This document shows, piece by piece, positions 14,700-22,475 of a DNA stretch of 64,000 nucleotides (positions within the stretch are counted from its first letter, which is position 1; every line of letters begins with the position of its first letter). The translations under genes were made by a program, and so were the position numbers. Where the stretch lies: assembly GCF_014650755.1 (NCBI RefSeq), contig NZ_BMVO01000009.1, forward strand, positions 165,345-229,344. The letters run 5' to 3'. The stretch comes from Streptomyces chryseus (GTDB taxonomy: Bacteria > Actinomycetota > Actinomycetes > Streptomycetales > Streptomycetaceae). A model generated the notes under the pieces. It searched no databases, was not told the origin of the DNA, and saw nothing but the letters and a program-made list of their open reading frames with translations.

Positions 14700-15902
14700 T
14701 CACGCCTCCGAACCGGCCTTGCGGCGGCGTACGACGAACATCGCACCGACGCCGAGCGCCACGGCCGCGCCACCCGCGAGGGCGAACATCGGCATCGCGG
14801 ACGAGGATCCGGTCTCGGCGAGGCTGCCGGTCACCGGGATCTCCTTGGCGCCGCCCTGCGGCTCCGGGGTGGGCACCGGGGTGCCGGCCGGCGGGTCGAC
14901 CGGCTTGGGCTTGCCCGGGTTCTCGTTGTCGCTGCCCGCGGCGAGGACGTCGAACTCCCAGTACGCCATCGACGTACGGATGCACTCCTCGTCGGCGTCG
15001 ATGTAGCCGCCGAAACCGATGGCGAAGCTCGCGCCGGCGGGGGCCTTCGCGCTGATGTTCAGACGCAGCTCGATGTCGACGACGTCCTTGGCACCGAGCT
15101 CGGTCTGGCCGAGGAACTCCGGACCGCCCACTTCCTCCCAGGACTGCGTGCCCTCGTCGAAGTAGTCGAACTGCAGGTGGCTGCTCAGCCAGTCGTTCTC
15201 GTCGTCGCTCATCGACTCGTTGTCGACGAACGCGATCCACTGGACCTCACCGAGCGCGGCGTCGGTGGGGTTGGCGGCGGTCATCGTGAAGTTGTGCCAG
15301 CCGCTGCCGGCGACGATCTTGCCGGGCAGGCCGTCGATGCTCAGCTGGAGGTCGGACTTGGGGTCGACGTAGTCGCCGTTCTCGTCGATCTCCGGCTCGC
15401 ACGGCTGGTACTCGTCCGTCGGGTCCGCCGGGTCTTCCTCGCCGGGGTCGGTGCCGGGCTCCTCCGGCTCGCCGTCCGGGTCGGTCTCGCCGTCGGGGTC
15501 GGTCGCCGGGTCCGTGGCCGGGTCGGTCTCGCCGTCGGGGTCCGTGGCCGGGTCGGTCGCGGGGTCGGTGGCGGGGTCGGTCGCCGGGTCCGTCGCGGGG
15601 TCGGTGGCCGGGTCGGTCGCCGGGTCCGTCTCGTCCGCCGGGTCGGTCTCGCCGTCGGGGTCCGTCGCCGGGTCCGTCTCCGGGTTCTCGTCGGCCGGGT
15701 CCGTGTCGTCGGCCGGGTCGGTCGTGTCCGCCGGGTCCGTCTGCGGGTCCGTCTCCGGGGCCGGGTCGGTCGCGAGGCCCGGGTCGGTCTGCGTGGTGGA
15801 GGTGGGGTCACCGTCGGCGTGCGCGGCCGGCGCGGCCAGGAAGGCGGCGGGAGCTATGACGGCCGTCGCGGCCGCGACGGCCATGGCACGGCGAAGCTTC
15901 AT
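14700..15902 (-). CDS. sortase-anchored (LAXTG) surface protein with Asp-Pro-Ala-Thr repeats
   Basis: 400 residues from the ATG at 15902. Signal peptide MKLRRAMAVAAATAVIAPAA ending near AHADG, then about 130 residues made almost wholly of DPATDP / DGETDP / DPADET repeats, a long acidic, presumably extended stalk. A folded domain follows (about residues 175-330) with FVDNESMSDDENDW, FGGYIDADEECIRTSM and two cysteines that could pair. A Pro-rich segment leads to the sorting signal SLAETG (LAXTG type used by Streptomyces class E sortases), a hydrophobic stretch and the basic tail RRRKAGSEA. It should be covalently linked to peptidoglycan. No sortase gene lies in the window. The ligand or role is unknown; a spacer presenting the folded domain above the wall is the simplest reading. 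Confidence 0.9.
   Translation of the reverse strand: MKLRRAMAVAAATAVIAPAAFLAAPAAHADGDPTSTTQTDPGLATDPAPETDPQTDPADTTDPADDTDPADENPETDPATDPDGETDPADETDPATDPATDPATDPATDPATDPATDPATDPDGETDPATDPATDPDGETDPDGEPEEPGTDPGEEDPADPTDEYQPCEPEIDENGDYVDPKSDLQLSIDGLPGKIVAGSGWHNFTMTAANPTDAALGEVQWIAFVDNESMSDDENDWLSSHLQFDYFDEGTQSWEEVGGPEFLGQTELGAKDVVDIELRLNISAKAPAGASFAIGFGGYIDADEECIRTSMAYWEFDVLAAGSDNENPGKPKPVDPPAGTPVPTPEPQGGAKEIPVTGSLAETGSSSAMPMFALAGGAAVALGVGAMFVVRRRKAGSEA
15410..15790 (-). repeat. GC-rich coding repeats for the DP(A/G)T stalk
   Basis: Imperfect 12-bp units on the minus strand encoding DPAT, DPDG and ETDP tetrads, with six nearly identical DPAT units in a row around 15545-15640. Likely length-variable by slippage. 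The opposite strand is open through the repeat and yields long spurious frames. Confidence 0.85.
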
Positions 15903-16631
15903 GTAGACCTCAGAAAGTCTGGCGTGCCGCATGGATAGCAGCACGAGATGTGAGGGCCGCCGGGCTTGGGGGTGCACAGGTGGCCTTTGTTTCGCATGGA
16001 TGACCTGTGACTGGCGTAAAGGGTTGCCCGGAAACTCACACGTTTCTCATGTGGTCTGCATCACAGCAGGTCGCGGGCGCCGGCGAGCGGGCCCGCGCAC
16101 GAGCGAAGGGCCCCGCGGACGGGGGAGATCCGCGGGGCCCCAGGCCGTCAGCACCGGCGTCAGGGCAGCGCCGGTGCCGCGGGGGGCGGCGCCGGGGGGT
16201 GCGCCGCTGGCTTGTGCGAGGGAGCGCGCGAGGCGGGCGCGCTCCGGGGGTGCCGACCGTGCGGCGGCCGTCCGGGGGACGGGGGCTGCCTTCGCATCGT
16301 GGGGGACGGCTCGCGACCCGCGCAACAGTTTCGACGACATCCCGGGGGTGAGGAGGGGACACGGCCGGCCGGTTCCGGGCGTCCCCGGAACCGACCGCCT
16401 TGGGTGACCGGGCTGCTGTCCCCTGCCGACCGGTCACGCGCGCCGGGGCGAGGTCCCACGACGCACTTGCAGTACGCCGCACGCCCCGGCGGAGCCACGC
16501 GTGGTTCTCTACCTGCGCGCCGCCCCTGGCTGGTGCGGACACCGGGACCAACGAACGGCCACCGGGCCCGGTCACGCGCCGTACGGGTGAGGATGCGCCC
16601 GAACTCGGGTACGGCCGGCCCCGCACACCGC
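15903..16631. other. 729-bp stretch without a convincing gene; contains a strong hairpin
   Basis: Next to the surface protein (15903-16100) is AT-richer sequence that probably holds its promoter. A 12-bp perfect stem GGGCCCCGCGGA / TCCGCGGGGCCC with a 9-base loop sits at 16108-16140. From 16143 to 16631 several minus-strand frames stay open, for example one ending at 16160 just before the hairpin (MRRQPPSPGRPPHGRH and onward), but they are Arg/Pro/Ala-rich, lack ribosome-binding sites and read like shadows of GC-rich DNA. A small minus-strand gene ended by the hairpin cannot be excluded. Confidence 0.5.
16108..16140 (-). terminator. strong hairpin, candidate terminator downstream of chorismate mutase region
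   Basis: 12-bp perfect GC stem with loop CGGGGGAGA. It lies about 490 bp beyond the chorismate mutase stop codon on the minus strand and upstream of the surface-protein gene, so it could end read-through from the chorismate mutase transcript. Confidence 0.6.
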
Positions 16632-16937
16632 TCAGACACGGCCCCGGCACAGCTCCAGCATCGTCATCGCGAGCGCCGTGCCGGGCTTCCCCAGGGCGTC
16701 CCTGTAGTGGGCCAGGACCTCCATCTCGCGCGACAGGTTCACGCGGCGCCCGCCCGAACCGATGCGGGCTTCCTGGATGACGGCCGAGACCGCCATCCGT
16801 TCCTGGATCAGCCCGATGATCCTGTCGTCGAGCGAGTCGATGCGCTCCCGGGCGTGGCCGATCAGGCCCGCGGCCTCTTCGGTGCGGGCGCCGGTCTGCT
16901 CGGTGCGGGGGAGGGTGGTGGCGGTGGGGGTGCTCAT
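16632..16937 (-). CDS. chorismate mutase (AroQ type)
   Basis: 101 residues from the ATG at 16937, eight bases after AGGAG. Converts chorismate to prephenate, the committed step towards phenylalanine and tyrosine. The single all-helical AroQ domain shows the expected order: ARERIDSLDDRIIGLIQERM (substrate-binding Arg, Asp and the helix-1 core), AVSAVIQEARIGSGGRRVNLSREMEV and a final helix LGKPGTALAMTMLELCRGRV. No signal peptide, so the cytoplasmic monofunctional type. The start at 16937 is supported by spacing; the frame reads further upstream into the leader region with no sense. The 5' region encodes a 23-residue Phe/Tyr leader peptide followed by a terminator hairpin, so end-product attenuation is likely. 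Divergent from guaA. Confidence 0.92.
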   Translation of the reverse strand: MSTPTATTLPRTEQTGARTEEAAGLIGHARERIDSLDDRIIGLIQERMAVSAVIQEARIGSGGRRVNLSREMEVLAHYRDALGKPGTALAMTMLELCRGRV

Positions 16938-17000
16938 GTCCGTAACTCCTGGCGTGAAGGGGTACGGCTCCCCGGGGCGGCGAGGCCCGGAAACGACAGA

Positions 17001-17029
17001 GCGCCCCGGGCCTTGTCGGCCCGGGGCGC
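17001..17029 (-). terminator. attenuator hairpin in the chorismate mutase leader
   Basis: 12-bp perfect stem (GCGCCCCGGGCC with its complement) and 5-base loop, followed on the minus strand by TCTGTCGTTTCC. It lies between the leader peptide (17053-17124) and the chorismate mutase start at 16937, where a terminator would otherwise abolish expression, as expected for transcription attenuation. Confidence 0.65.
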
Positions 17030-17052
17030 CTGTGAAGTCGCTTGTCAGTAGC

Positions 17053-17124
17053 TCAAGCAGCTCGACCACGGCACCGGTCGGACCGGGTGCCATAGGTAAA
17101 GAGGAAGCTCAGCTGCTCGTGCAT
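17053..17124 (-). CDS. candidate 23-aa leader peptide with Phe-Leu-Phe-Thr-Tyr run
   Basis: Short minus-strand frame ATG (17124) to TGA (17053) encoding MHEQLSFLFTYGTRSDRCRG and three further residues. Two Phe codons and one Tyr codon fall within five codons, matching the end products of the downstream chorismate mutase. A CATACT hexamer (17131-17136 on the minus strand) ends six bases before the ATG, so the transcript probably begins at the ATG itself (leaderless). Immediately after the Phe/Tyr codons the RNA can fold GGCAC-C-CGGT with ACCGGTGCC, and the segment AGCAGCT near the start can pair with AGCTGCT near the stop codon, offering alternatives to the terminator at 17001-17029. This is the layout of classical ribosome-mediated attenuation. 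It was found by eye; there is no comparative support yet. Confidence 0.6.
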   Translation of the reverse strand: MHEQLSFLFTYGTRSDRCRGRAA

Positions 17125-17130
17125 GGGGCC

Positions 17131-17136
17131 AGTATG
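17131..17136 (-). promoter_or_regulatory. putative -10 element of the chorismate mutase leader transcript
   Basis: CATACT on the minus strand, six bases upstream of the leader ATG. No convincing -35 element is visible at 16-18 bp spacing. Confidence 0.4.
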
Positions 17137-17203
17137 CCCGCCGCCGTCCGGCGGTCGCCGCAGGGGTTCGTATGGTGAGACGAAGCGAATGTCGCGTCCC
17201 CGT

Positions 17204-17209
17204 TAGAAT
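17204..17209 (+). promoter_or_regulatory. possible guaA -10 element
   Basis: TAGAAT, 39 bases upstream of the guaA GTG. The -35 region at standard spacing is weak, so this is tentative. Confidence 0.3.
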
Positions 17210-17248
17210 TGACAGTCCCGACACCCTTCACCGCCGGAAGGCCGCCCC

Positions 17249-18832
17249 GTGCCAGCAGTGCCCCCCGCCGCCCCCGACGCCGTCCTCGTTGTCGACTTCG
17301 GCGCGCAGTACGCCCAGCTCATCGCCCGCCGTGTCCGTGAGGCCCGGGTCTACAGCGAGATCGTCCCCAGCACCATGCCGGTGGCGGAGATGCTGGCCAA
17401 GAACCCCAAGGCGATCATCCTCTCCGGCGGCCCGTCCTCCGTGTACGCCGAGGGTGCCCCGACCCTCGACCGTGAGATCTTCGAGGCCGGTGTGCCGGTC
17501 TTCGGCATGTGCTACGGCTTCCAGCTGATGGCCACCACGCTCGGCGGCGCCGTCGACGACAACGGTGCGCGCGAGTACGGACGTACTCCTCTCTCCGTCT
17601 CCAAGGCCGGCTCCACGCTCTTCGAGGGCACCCCCACCGATCAGTCGGTCTGGATGTCGCACGGCGACGCCTGCTCCGCCGCGCCCGAGGGCTTCACCGT
17701 CACCGCGTCCACGGACGTCGTGCCGGTCGCCGCCTTCGAGAACGACGAGAAGAAGCTGTACGGCGTGCAGTACCACCCCGAGGTGATGCACTCCACGCAC
17801 GGCCAGCAGGTCCTGGAGCACTTCCTCTACCGGGGCGCGGGCATCGAGCCCGACTGGACCACGCACAACGTCGTCGAGGAGCAGATCGCCTCGATCCGCG
17901 CGCAGGTGGGCACCAAGCGCGCGATCTGCGGCCTGTCCGGCGGCGTGGACTCCGCCGTGGCGGCGGCGCTCGTGCAGAAGGCCATCGGCGACCAGCTGAC
18001 CTGCGTGTACGTCGACCACGGTCTGATGCGCAAGGGCGAGACCGAGCAGGTCGAGAAGGACTTCGTCGCGGCCACCGGCGTCCAGCTGAAGGTCGTCGAC
18101 GCGCAGGAACGCTTCCTGAACGCGCTGGCCGGGGTCTCCGACCCCGAGGAGAAGCGGAAGATCATCGGTCGCGAGTTCATCCGCGTCTTCGAGCAGGCCC
18201 AGGCGGAGATCGTCGCCGAGGCCGGCGCGGAGGGCGAGGACGTCGCGTTCCTCGTGCAGGGCACGCTCTACCCGGACGTGGTCGAGTCCGGCGGCGGCAC
18301 CGGCACCGCCAACATCAAGTCCCACCACAACGTGGGCGGCCTGCCCGACGACATCGAGTTCGAGCTCGTCGAGCCGCTGCGCCAGCTGTTCAAGGACGAG
18401 GTCCGGATGGTCGGCCAGGAGCTCGGCCTCCCCGAGGAGATCGTCCAGCGCCAGCCGTTCCCCGGCCCCGGCCTCGGCATCCGCATCGTCGGCGAGGTCA
18501 CCAAGGAGCGCCTCGACCTGCTGCGCGACGCCGACGCGATCGCCCGCGAGGAGCTGACGGCGGCCGGTCTCGACCGCGACATCTGGCAGTGCCCCGTCGT
18601 GCTGCTCGCGGACGTAAGGTCCGTGGGCGTCCAGGGTGACGGCCGGACGTACGGCCACCCGATCGTGCTGCGCCCCGTCTCGTCCGAGGACGCGATGACG
18701 GCGGACTGGACGCGGATGCCGTACGACGTACTGGCGAAGATCTCGACCCGCATCACCAACGAAGTCGCGGACGTCAACCGCGTGGTGCTCGACGTGACGA
18801 GCAAGCCGCCGGGCACGATCGAGTGGGAGTGA
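17249..18832 (+). CDS. guaA: GMP synthase (glutamine-hydrolysing)
   Basis: 527 residues. Converts XMP to GMP with ATP and glutamine, the last step of de novo GMP synthesis. The N-terminal class I glutamine amidotransferase has VDFGAQYAQLIARRVRE, the nucleophile in FGMCYGFQ and the His/Glu pair in YGVQYHPEV. The central ATP pyrophosphatase domain has the P-loop-like CGLSGGVDSAVAAAL and later VDHGLMRKGE. The C-terminal dimerisation domain ends NRVVLDVTSKPPGTIEWE. The GTG at 17249 follows GGAAGG at suitable spacing and gives the normal length. It is transcribed divergently from chorismate mutase and monocistronic, with a hairpin at 18863-18898 before the next gene. Confidence 0.98.
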   Translation: MPAVPPAAPDAVLVVDFGAQYAQLIARRVREARVYSEIVPSTMPVAEMLAKNPKAIILSGGPSSVYAEGAPTLDREIFEAGVPVFGMCYGFQLMATTLGGAVDDNGAREYGRTPLSVSKAGSTLFEGTPTDQSVWMSHGDACSAAPEGFTVTASTDVVPVAAFENDEKKLYGVQYHPEVMHSTHGQQVLEHFLYRGAGIEPDWTTHNVVEEQIASIRAQVGTKRAICGLSGGVDSAVAAALVQKAIGDQLTCVYVDHGLMRKGETEQVEKDFVAATGVQLKVVDAQERFLNALAGVSDPEEKRKIIGREFIRVFEQAQAEIVAEAGAEGEDVAFLVQGTLYPDVVESGGGTGTANIKSHHNVGGLPDDIEFELVEPLRQLFKDEVRMVGQELGLPEEIVQRQPFPGPGLGIRIVGEVTKERLDLLRDADAIAREELTAAGLDRDIWQCPVVLLADVRSVGVQGDGRTYGHPIVLRPVSSEDAMTADWTRMPYDVLAKISTRITNEVADVNRVVLDVTSKPPGTIEWE

Positions 18833-18862
18833 CCCCCGCTCAGTAGTTTCCATGGTCAACGC

Positions 18863-18898
18863 CGATGCCGTCGCTCATTCGTTTGGGCGGCGGCATCG
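18863..18898 (+). terminator. hairpin after guaA
   Basis: 8-bp stem CGATGCCG / CGGCATCG with a partially paired loop, 31 bases past the guaA stop. Confidence 0.55.
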
Positions 18899-18955
18899 TC
18901 GTACCCGCTCGGTACGCTGGCCGCAGGCCCGAGAATCCCGTCCATGGGAGGAACC

Positions 18956-19546
18956 ATGACCGCTGAGCCGCTGCCCACCGAGATCTCGTGGCCGGTGCCG
19001 CCGCAGGACGGCTACACCGTGGACGACCTGCTGACGCTGCCCGACCTCCCGCCGCACACCGAGCTGATCGACGGGAGCCTGGTTTTCGTGAGCCCGCAGA
19101 GGAGTTTCCACTCTCTGGCGATGTTCCTGCTGGAGACAGGCCTGCGCGCGACAGTCCCGAAGGATCTTCGGGTGCGGCGGGAGATGACGGTCGTCGTCGA
19201 CAAGAGGCAGGGCCCCGAGCCCGATGTGTCGGTGATCCGCGCCGCGGCGGTGACCGACTCGGAGGAGACCCACTACCGGGCCAAGGACGTGCTCCTCGCC
19301 GTGGAGGTGGTGTCCCCCGACTCCGAGAAGCGCGACCGTGAGCGCAAGCCGCAGATCTACGCCCAGGGAGGCATCGCCCACTTCTGGCGGGTGGAACGCG
19401 GCGACGACGGCCGTCCGGCCGTGTACGTCTACGAACTCGACCCCGCCACCAAGGCGTACGGCCTTGTCGGCATCCACCACGATCGCCTGAAGCTGTCGGT
19501 TCCCTTCACCGTCGACATCGACCTGGCCGCGATCGACGAGCTGTAG
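18956..19546 (+). CDS. Uma2-family (DUF820) putative endonuclease
   Basis: 196 residues. The ATG at 18956 follows GGGAGG by five bases; an in-frame ATG 12 bases earlier overlaps that ribosome-binding site and is rejected. Family motifs: TVDDLLTLPDLPPHTELIDG near the N-terminus, GPEPDVSVI, and LLAVEVVSPDSEKRDRERK followed by IYAQGGIAHFW. The acidic and lysine residues in PDV, EVVSP and K match the PD-(D/E)XK nuclease-like core of Uma2 proteins, which are abundant in Streptomyces and cyanobacteria. Their substrates are not established. No partner gene is obvious; guaA lies upstream and an aldolase-like gene 65 bp downstream. Function beyond the fold is unknown. Confidence 0.88.
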   Translation: MTAEPLPTEISWPVPPQDGYTVDDLLTLPDLPPHTELIDGSLVFVSPQRSFHSLAMFLLETGLRATVPKDLRVRREMTVVVDKRQGPEPDVSVIRAAAVTDSEETHYRAKDVLLAVEVVSPDSEKRDRERKPQIYAQGGIAHFWRVERGDDGRPAVYVYELDPATKAYGLVGIHHDRLKLSVPFTVDIDLAAIDEL

Positions 19547-19611
19547 ACGCCTGCGCGATAAGCGGCAGACCCCCCTGTTCCTCGGCCGTACCGCACGGTA
19601 GCTTCCGCCCC

Positions 19612-20415
19612 ATGACGTCCGAGACACCCGCGCCCGGCCCGGCGCCCGTACCCGTCGAGCAGCTGCACTTCGCGATGCCGCCCACTCACGCGACCGCCGC
19701 CGAGGAGCGCCGGCACCGCAAGGAACGGCTGGCGGCGGCGCTCAGGCTCTTCGGGCGGTACGGGTACGAGGAAGGCGTCTCGGGGCACATCACGGCCCGC
19801 GACCCGCAGTACGCCGACTGCTACTGGGTGAACCCCTTCGGGCTCGCCTTCGCCGACATGACCGTGAGCGACCTGATCCTCGTCAACGGTGACGGTCAGG
19901 TCGTCGAGGGCCGCCGCCACGTCAACCAGGCGGCGTTCCTCGTCCACGCGCAGGTGCACCGGGCCAGGCCGGACGTCGTGGCCGTCGCCCACACGCACTC
20001 CCTCCACGGCCGCGCGCTGTCCGCGCTGGGCGAGCTGCTCGATCCGATCACCCAGGAGGCCTGCGCCTTCTACGAGGACCACGCCCTGTACGACGCGTAC
20101 ACCGGCGTCTCCGTCGACGAGCAGGAGGGCCGGTGGATCGCGGGCGCGCTCGGACCGCACAAGGCCGTCATCCTGCGCAATCACGGGCTGCTGACCGTCG
20201 GCGACTCGGTGGACGCGGCGGCCTGGTGGTTCATCGCGATGGAGCGCTGCTGCCAGGTCCAGCTCGCCGCGAAGGCGGCGGGACGGCCCGTACTGATCGA
20301 CCACGAGGACGCCGTCGCCACGCGTGACCAGCTCGGGAGCGACCTCGTCGCGTGGATCAACCACCAGCCGTTGTGGAGCCGGATCAGCCGCACCGAACCG
20401 GAGCTGTTCGAGTAG
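19612..20415 (+). CDS. class II aldolase/adducin-family protein
   Basis: 267 residues from the ATG at 19612. The fold is the zinc-dependent class II aldolase/adducin domain, used by fuculose-1-phosphate aldolase, ribulose-5-phosphate epimerase and methylthioribulose dehydratase. Visible pieces: FGRYGYEEGVSGHITARDP, NPFGLAFADMTVSDLILV, the metal-binding HTHSLHGRALSALG with two histidines, and the third ligand region AVILRNHGLLTVG. The protein carries a longer N-terminal segment (about 45 residues, Pro-rich) than sugar-phosphate aldolases, as in the group loosely annotated as class II aldolase/adducin. No signal peptide. No sugar operon surrounds it, so the substrate cannot be inferred. Confidence 0.9.
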   Translation: MTSETPAPGPAPVPVEQLHFAMPPTHATAAEERRHRKERLAAALRLFGRYGYEEGVSGHITARDPQYADCYWVNPFGLAFADMTVSDLILVNGDGQVVEGRRHVNQAAFLVHAQVHRARPDVVAVAHTHSLHGRALSALGELLDPITQEACAFYEDHALYDAYTGVSVDEQEGRWIAGALGPHKAVILRNHGLLTVGDSVDAAAWWFIAMERCCQVQLAAKAAGRPVLIDHEDAVATRDQLGSDLVAWINHQPLWSRISRTEPELFE

Positions 20416-20533
20416 CCCGCCCTCAGCCCCCTTCGGGTGACGCGGGGACCTCCCTTCGTACGGCAGAATTCCCCTACACCGGAGGGCAGTTCCCTTCCGT
20501 GACTTCGATGAGTTCGAGAGGGCGGCAACTTCC

Positions 20534-21799
20534 GTGGCTGTGCAAGAGGCACGACAGAGCACGCACAGTGGCGGTTGTACGTGCGGCGACTGCCCGCACG
20601 GCGCCCGCGAGGGCCACCGCCGCGCGGTGGCGGCCTTCCTCGCCAAGCGCGACGGGCTGGCCGCCGGCCAGGGGCTGCCCGCTGCCGTCGCGCACTCCGC
20701 CGGGGCCTCGCGCCAGTGGGTGTCGGACGAGCTGACCCAGTCGGCCCGCGCGGTCGCCGAGCGCAGCCGTGCGGCGGGCGAGGCGTGGCTCGCCATGGTG
20801 TGGCGCGCCACGCTGTGCGTGGTGTGGGGCGCGGTGATCGTGCTGGTGCTCGCCGAGGCGTTCACCGCCATCGGCGCCGGCTGGACCACGGCCCGTACGG
20901 CGGGCCTCCTCGCCGCACTCGTCACCGCCGCCCTGCTGACCGGCGCGGCGCGTGCGCACCGGGCGCGCGGCGGTCTCCTCGCGCCTCTCATCGGCGAGGA
21001 CAACCGGCTGTCGACCTCGCGCGCCGTCGCGGCGGGCTGGGTGCTGCTCGTCGTCTTCGCGGTGCTGGTCATCGCCATCCAGCTCGCCGCCGCCTCCGAC
21101 CACGCCGACCGCGACGCGCTCATCGCCGGCCTCGAACTCGCCCGCGGCCTCGGCATGCTGACCGTCCTCGCGCTGACCTGCGCCGTCGCCGTGGTCGTCC
21201 GTCATGTGGTGACCGTGCGCGTCCTCTCCCAGCGTCTGCAGAAGGTCCGCGCCGACCGTCCCCGCGCCGCCGACCTGCTCACCGACGACGCGGGCCGGGG
21301 CAGCTTCGCCGACGTCCAGTACGTCCTGGTGAGCGCGGTGGCGGTGGTCTTCGCGGCGGTCCGGCTGGCCCGGCGGCCCGAGCAGCTGCCCGACCTGCCG
21401 TGGGGGCTGGCGCTGCTGGTCGTGGTCTCGGCGGCGACGTACTTCGCGGCCAAGTTCGCCGAGGGCGGCCGCCCGGTGGTGCTCTCGGTCGTACGGGCCA
21501 GGGAGGCGGGCGACCTGGACGCGCCGATCCGTACCGGTGACGACATCGAGATCCGCGGCGCGGGGTTCGTGCCGCCGGGTGCCGGGACGCCCGACCGGCT
21601 GGCCCGGATGGTCGTACGGATCGGGACGGTGCACGTCCACGTGCCGCTGATCCCGGTGCCCGGCGGCTTCGCCAACCCGACGGACACGGTGCTGACCGTG
21701 CCGGTGCCGGTGGAGGTCGAGCCGGGCCGCGTCGACGTACGGGTGGTGACGGCGGCGGGTGTCGAGACCGACCGGGTGACGATCGACGTCACCGACTGA
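20534..21799 (+). CDS. multi-pass membrane protein with N-terminal Cys cluster, unknown function
   Basis: 421 residues from the GTG at 20534 (GAGAGGG about 13 bases upstream; a second GTG at 20540 is possible). The N-terminus carries a small cysteine cluster GGCTCGDCPHGAREGHRR, a possible metal site, then about 70 helical residues. Hydrophobic segments follow at about 92-115, 120-138, 167-190, 203-225, 262-278 and 289-306. The C-terminal 100 residues are soluble, beta-rich and start near DDIEIRGAGFVPPG; the text PDRLARMVVRIGTVHVHVPL and VEVEPGRVDVRVVTAAGVET looks like an Ig/TIG-type sandwich. I do not recognise a named family. Next to the DoxX gene (124 bp), same strand. Confidence 0.85.
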   Translation: MAVQEARQSTHSGGCTCGDCPHGAREGHRRAVAAFLAKRDGLAAGQGLPAAVAHSAGASRQWVSDELTQSARAVAERSRAAGEAWLAMVWRATLCVVWGAVIVLVLAEAFTAIGAGWTTARTAGLLAALVTAALLTGAARAHRARGGLLAPLIGEDNRLSTSRAVAAGWVLLVVFAVLVIAIQLAAASDHADRDALIAGLELARGLGMLTVLALTCAVAVVVRHVVTVRVLSQRLQKVRADRPRAADLLTDDAGRGSFADVQYVLVSAVAVVFAAVRLARRPEQLPDLPWGLALLVVVSAATYFAAKFAEGGRPVVLSVVRAREAGDLDAPIRTGDDIEIRGAGFVPPGAGTPDRLARMVVRIGTVHVHVPLIPVPGGFANPTDTVLTVPVPVEVEPGRVDVRVVTAAGVETDRVTIDVTD

Positions 21800-21923
21800 A
21801 ACCCAGTCGTGACCTGCTGTTTGAGCCGGACCACCGCTGCATACGTATCCCTCTTCGAGGGGCGCGGGCATCATCGTGCCCGCGCCGTACGGCGCTGACG
21901 CTTCGGAGAGGCGGGACCAGACC

Positions 21924-22475
21924 ATGAGTCACGGGCATCGGGCCGGCGGCAACGGCATCGTGGCGGGCAGGGGAGCGGGCGCGGGCCCGGGCGACGGTCC
22001 GCACGGCGGTGGCCTGCGGGCCACGGCCCGCCACTACGCGCTCCTGCCCCTGCGGATCTTCCTCGGCGTCACCTTCGTCTACGCCGCCCTCGACAAGCTG
22101 ACGGACAGCCAGTTCCTGGCGGCGAGCGGCACCGGGTCGATCGGCGAGATGATGCGCGGCGTGCGCGACACGTCGGCCGTCCCCGCCCTCGTCGATCTCG
22201 CGCTCAAGAACCCCGAGGGCTTCGGCCACGCGATCGCCTTCGGTGAACTCGCCGTCGGCATCGGCACGCTGATCGGGCTGCTCGCCCGCCTCGCCGCACT
22301 CGGCGGGGCGCTGATCTCGCTGAGCCTGTGGCTGACGGTGAGCTGGGCGTCCGATCCGTACTACTACGGGAACGACCTCGCCTACTTGATGGCCTGGTTG
22401 CCACTGGTGCTGGCCGGAGCCGCGTACTTCTCCGTCGACGCAGCCCTCGCGGCGCGCCGCCGGCGCAGACTGTAG
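21924..22475 (+). CDS. DoxX-family membrane protein
   Basis: 183 residues from the ATG at 21924; GGAGAGG lies upstream. The longer frame from 21876 lacks a ribosome-binding site. A Gly-rich cytoplasmic leader of about 35 residues is followed by the DoxX four-helix membrane domain: LPLRIFLGVTFVYAALDKLT, AIAFGELAVGIGTLIGLLAR, LAALGGALISLSLWLTVSWA and YLMAWLPLVLAGAAYFSVDAA. DoxX proteins are linked to quinone/thiosulfate oxidation or redox homeostasis, but most members, including this one, have no demonstrated reaction. The last 94 bp overlap, antisense, the minus-strand gene 22382-22696. Confidence 0.88.
   Translation: MSHGHRAGGNGIVAGRGAGAGPGDGPHGGGLRATARHYALLPLRIFLGVTFVYAALDKLTDSQFLAASGTGSIGEMMRGVRDTSAVPALVDLALKNPEGFGHAIAFGELAVGIGTLIGLLARLAALGGALISLSLWLTVSWASDPYYYGNDLAYLMAWLPLVLAGAAYFSVDAALAARRRRRL

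Noticed and set aside
15451..15906. Plus-strand frame with SGSVAGSV repeats
   Set aside because: Antisense of the DPAT repeats of the surface protein; no ribosome-binding site and composition dictated by the repeat.
16047..16340. Minus-strand 97-codon ORF reading through the hairpin at 16108-16140
   Set aside because: Ala/Pro/Arg-rich with no ribosome-binding site, and it would be translated across a strong terminator-like stem.
17040..17062. TTGTCAGTA as another PafBC-type promoter
   Set aside because: After an 8-base spacer there is AGCTCG instead of TAnnnT, and it points into the guaA upstream region without a suitable start.
17209..17214. TTGACA as a -35 element for guaA
   Set aside because: No -10 hexamer lies 16-19 bp downstream; TAGAAT just before it is the better but still weak candidate.
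19429..21156. 575-codon minus-strand frame opposite the aldolase and membrane-protein genes
   Set aside because: Shadow of GC-rich coding DNA; no family features and no ribosome-binding site.
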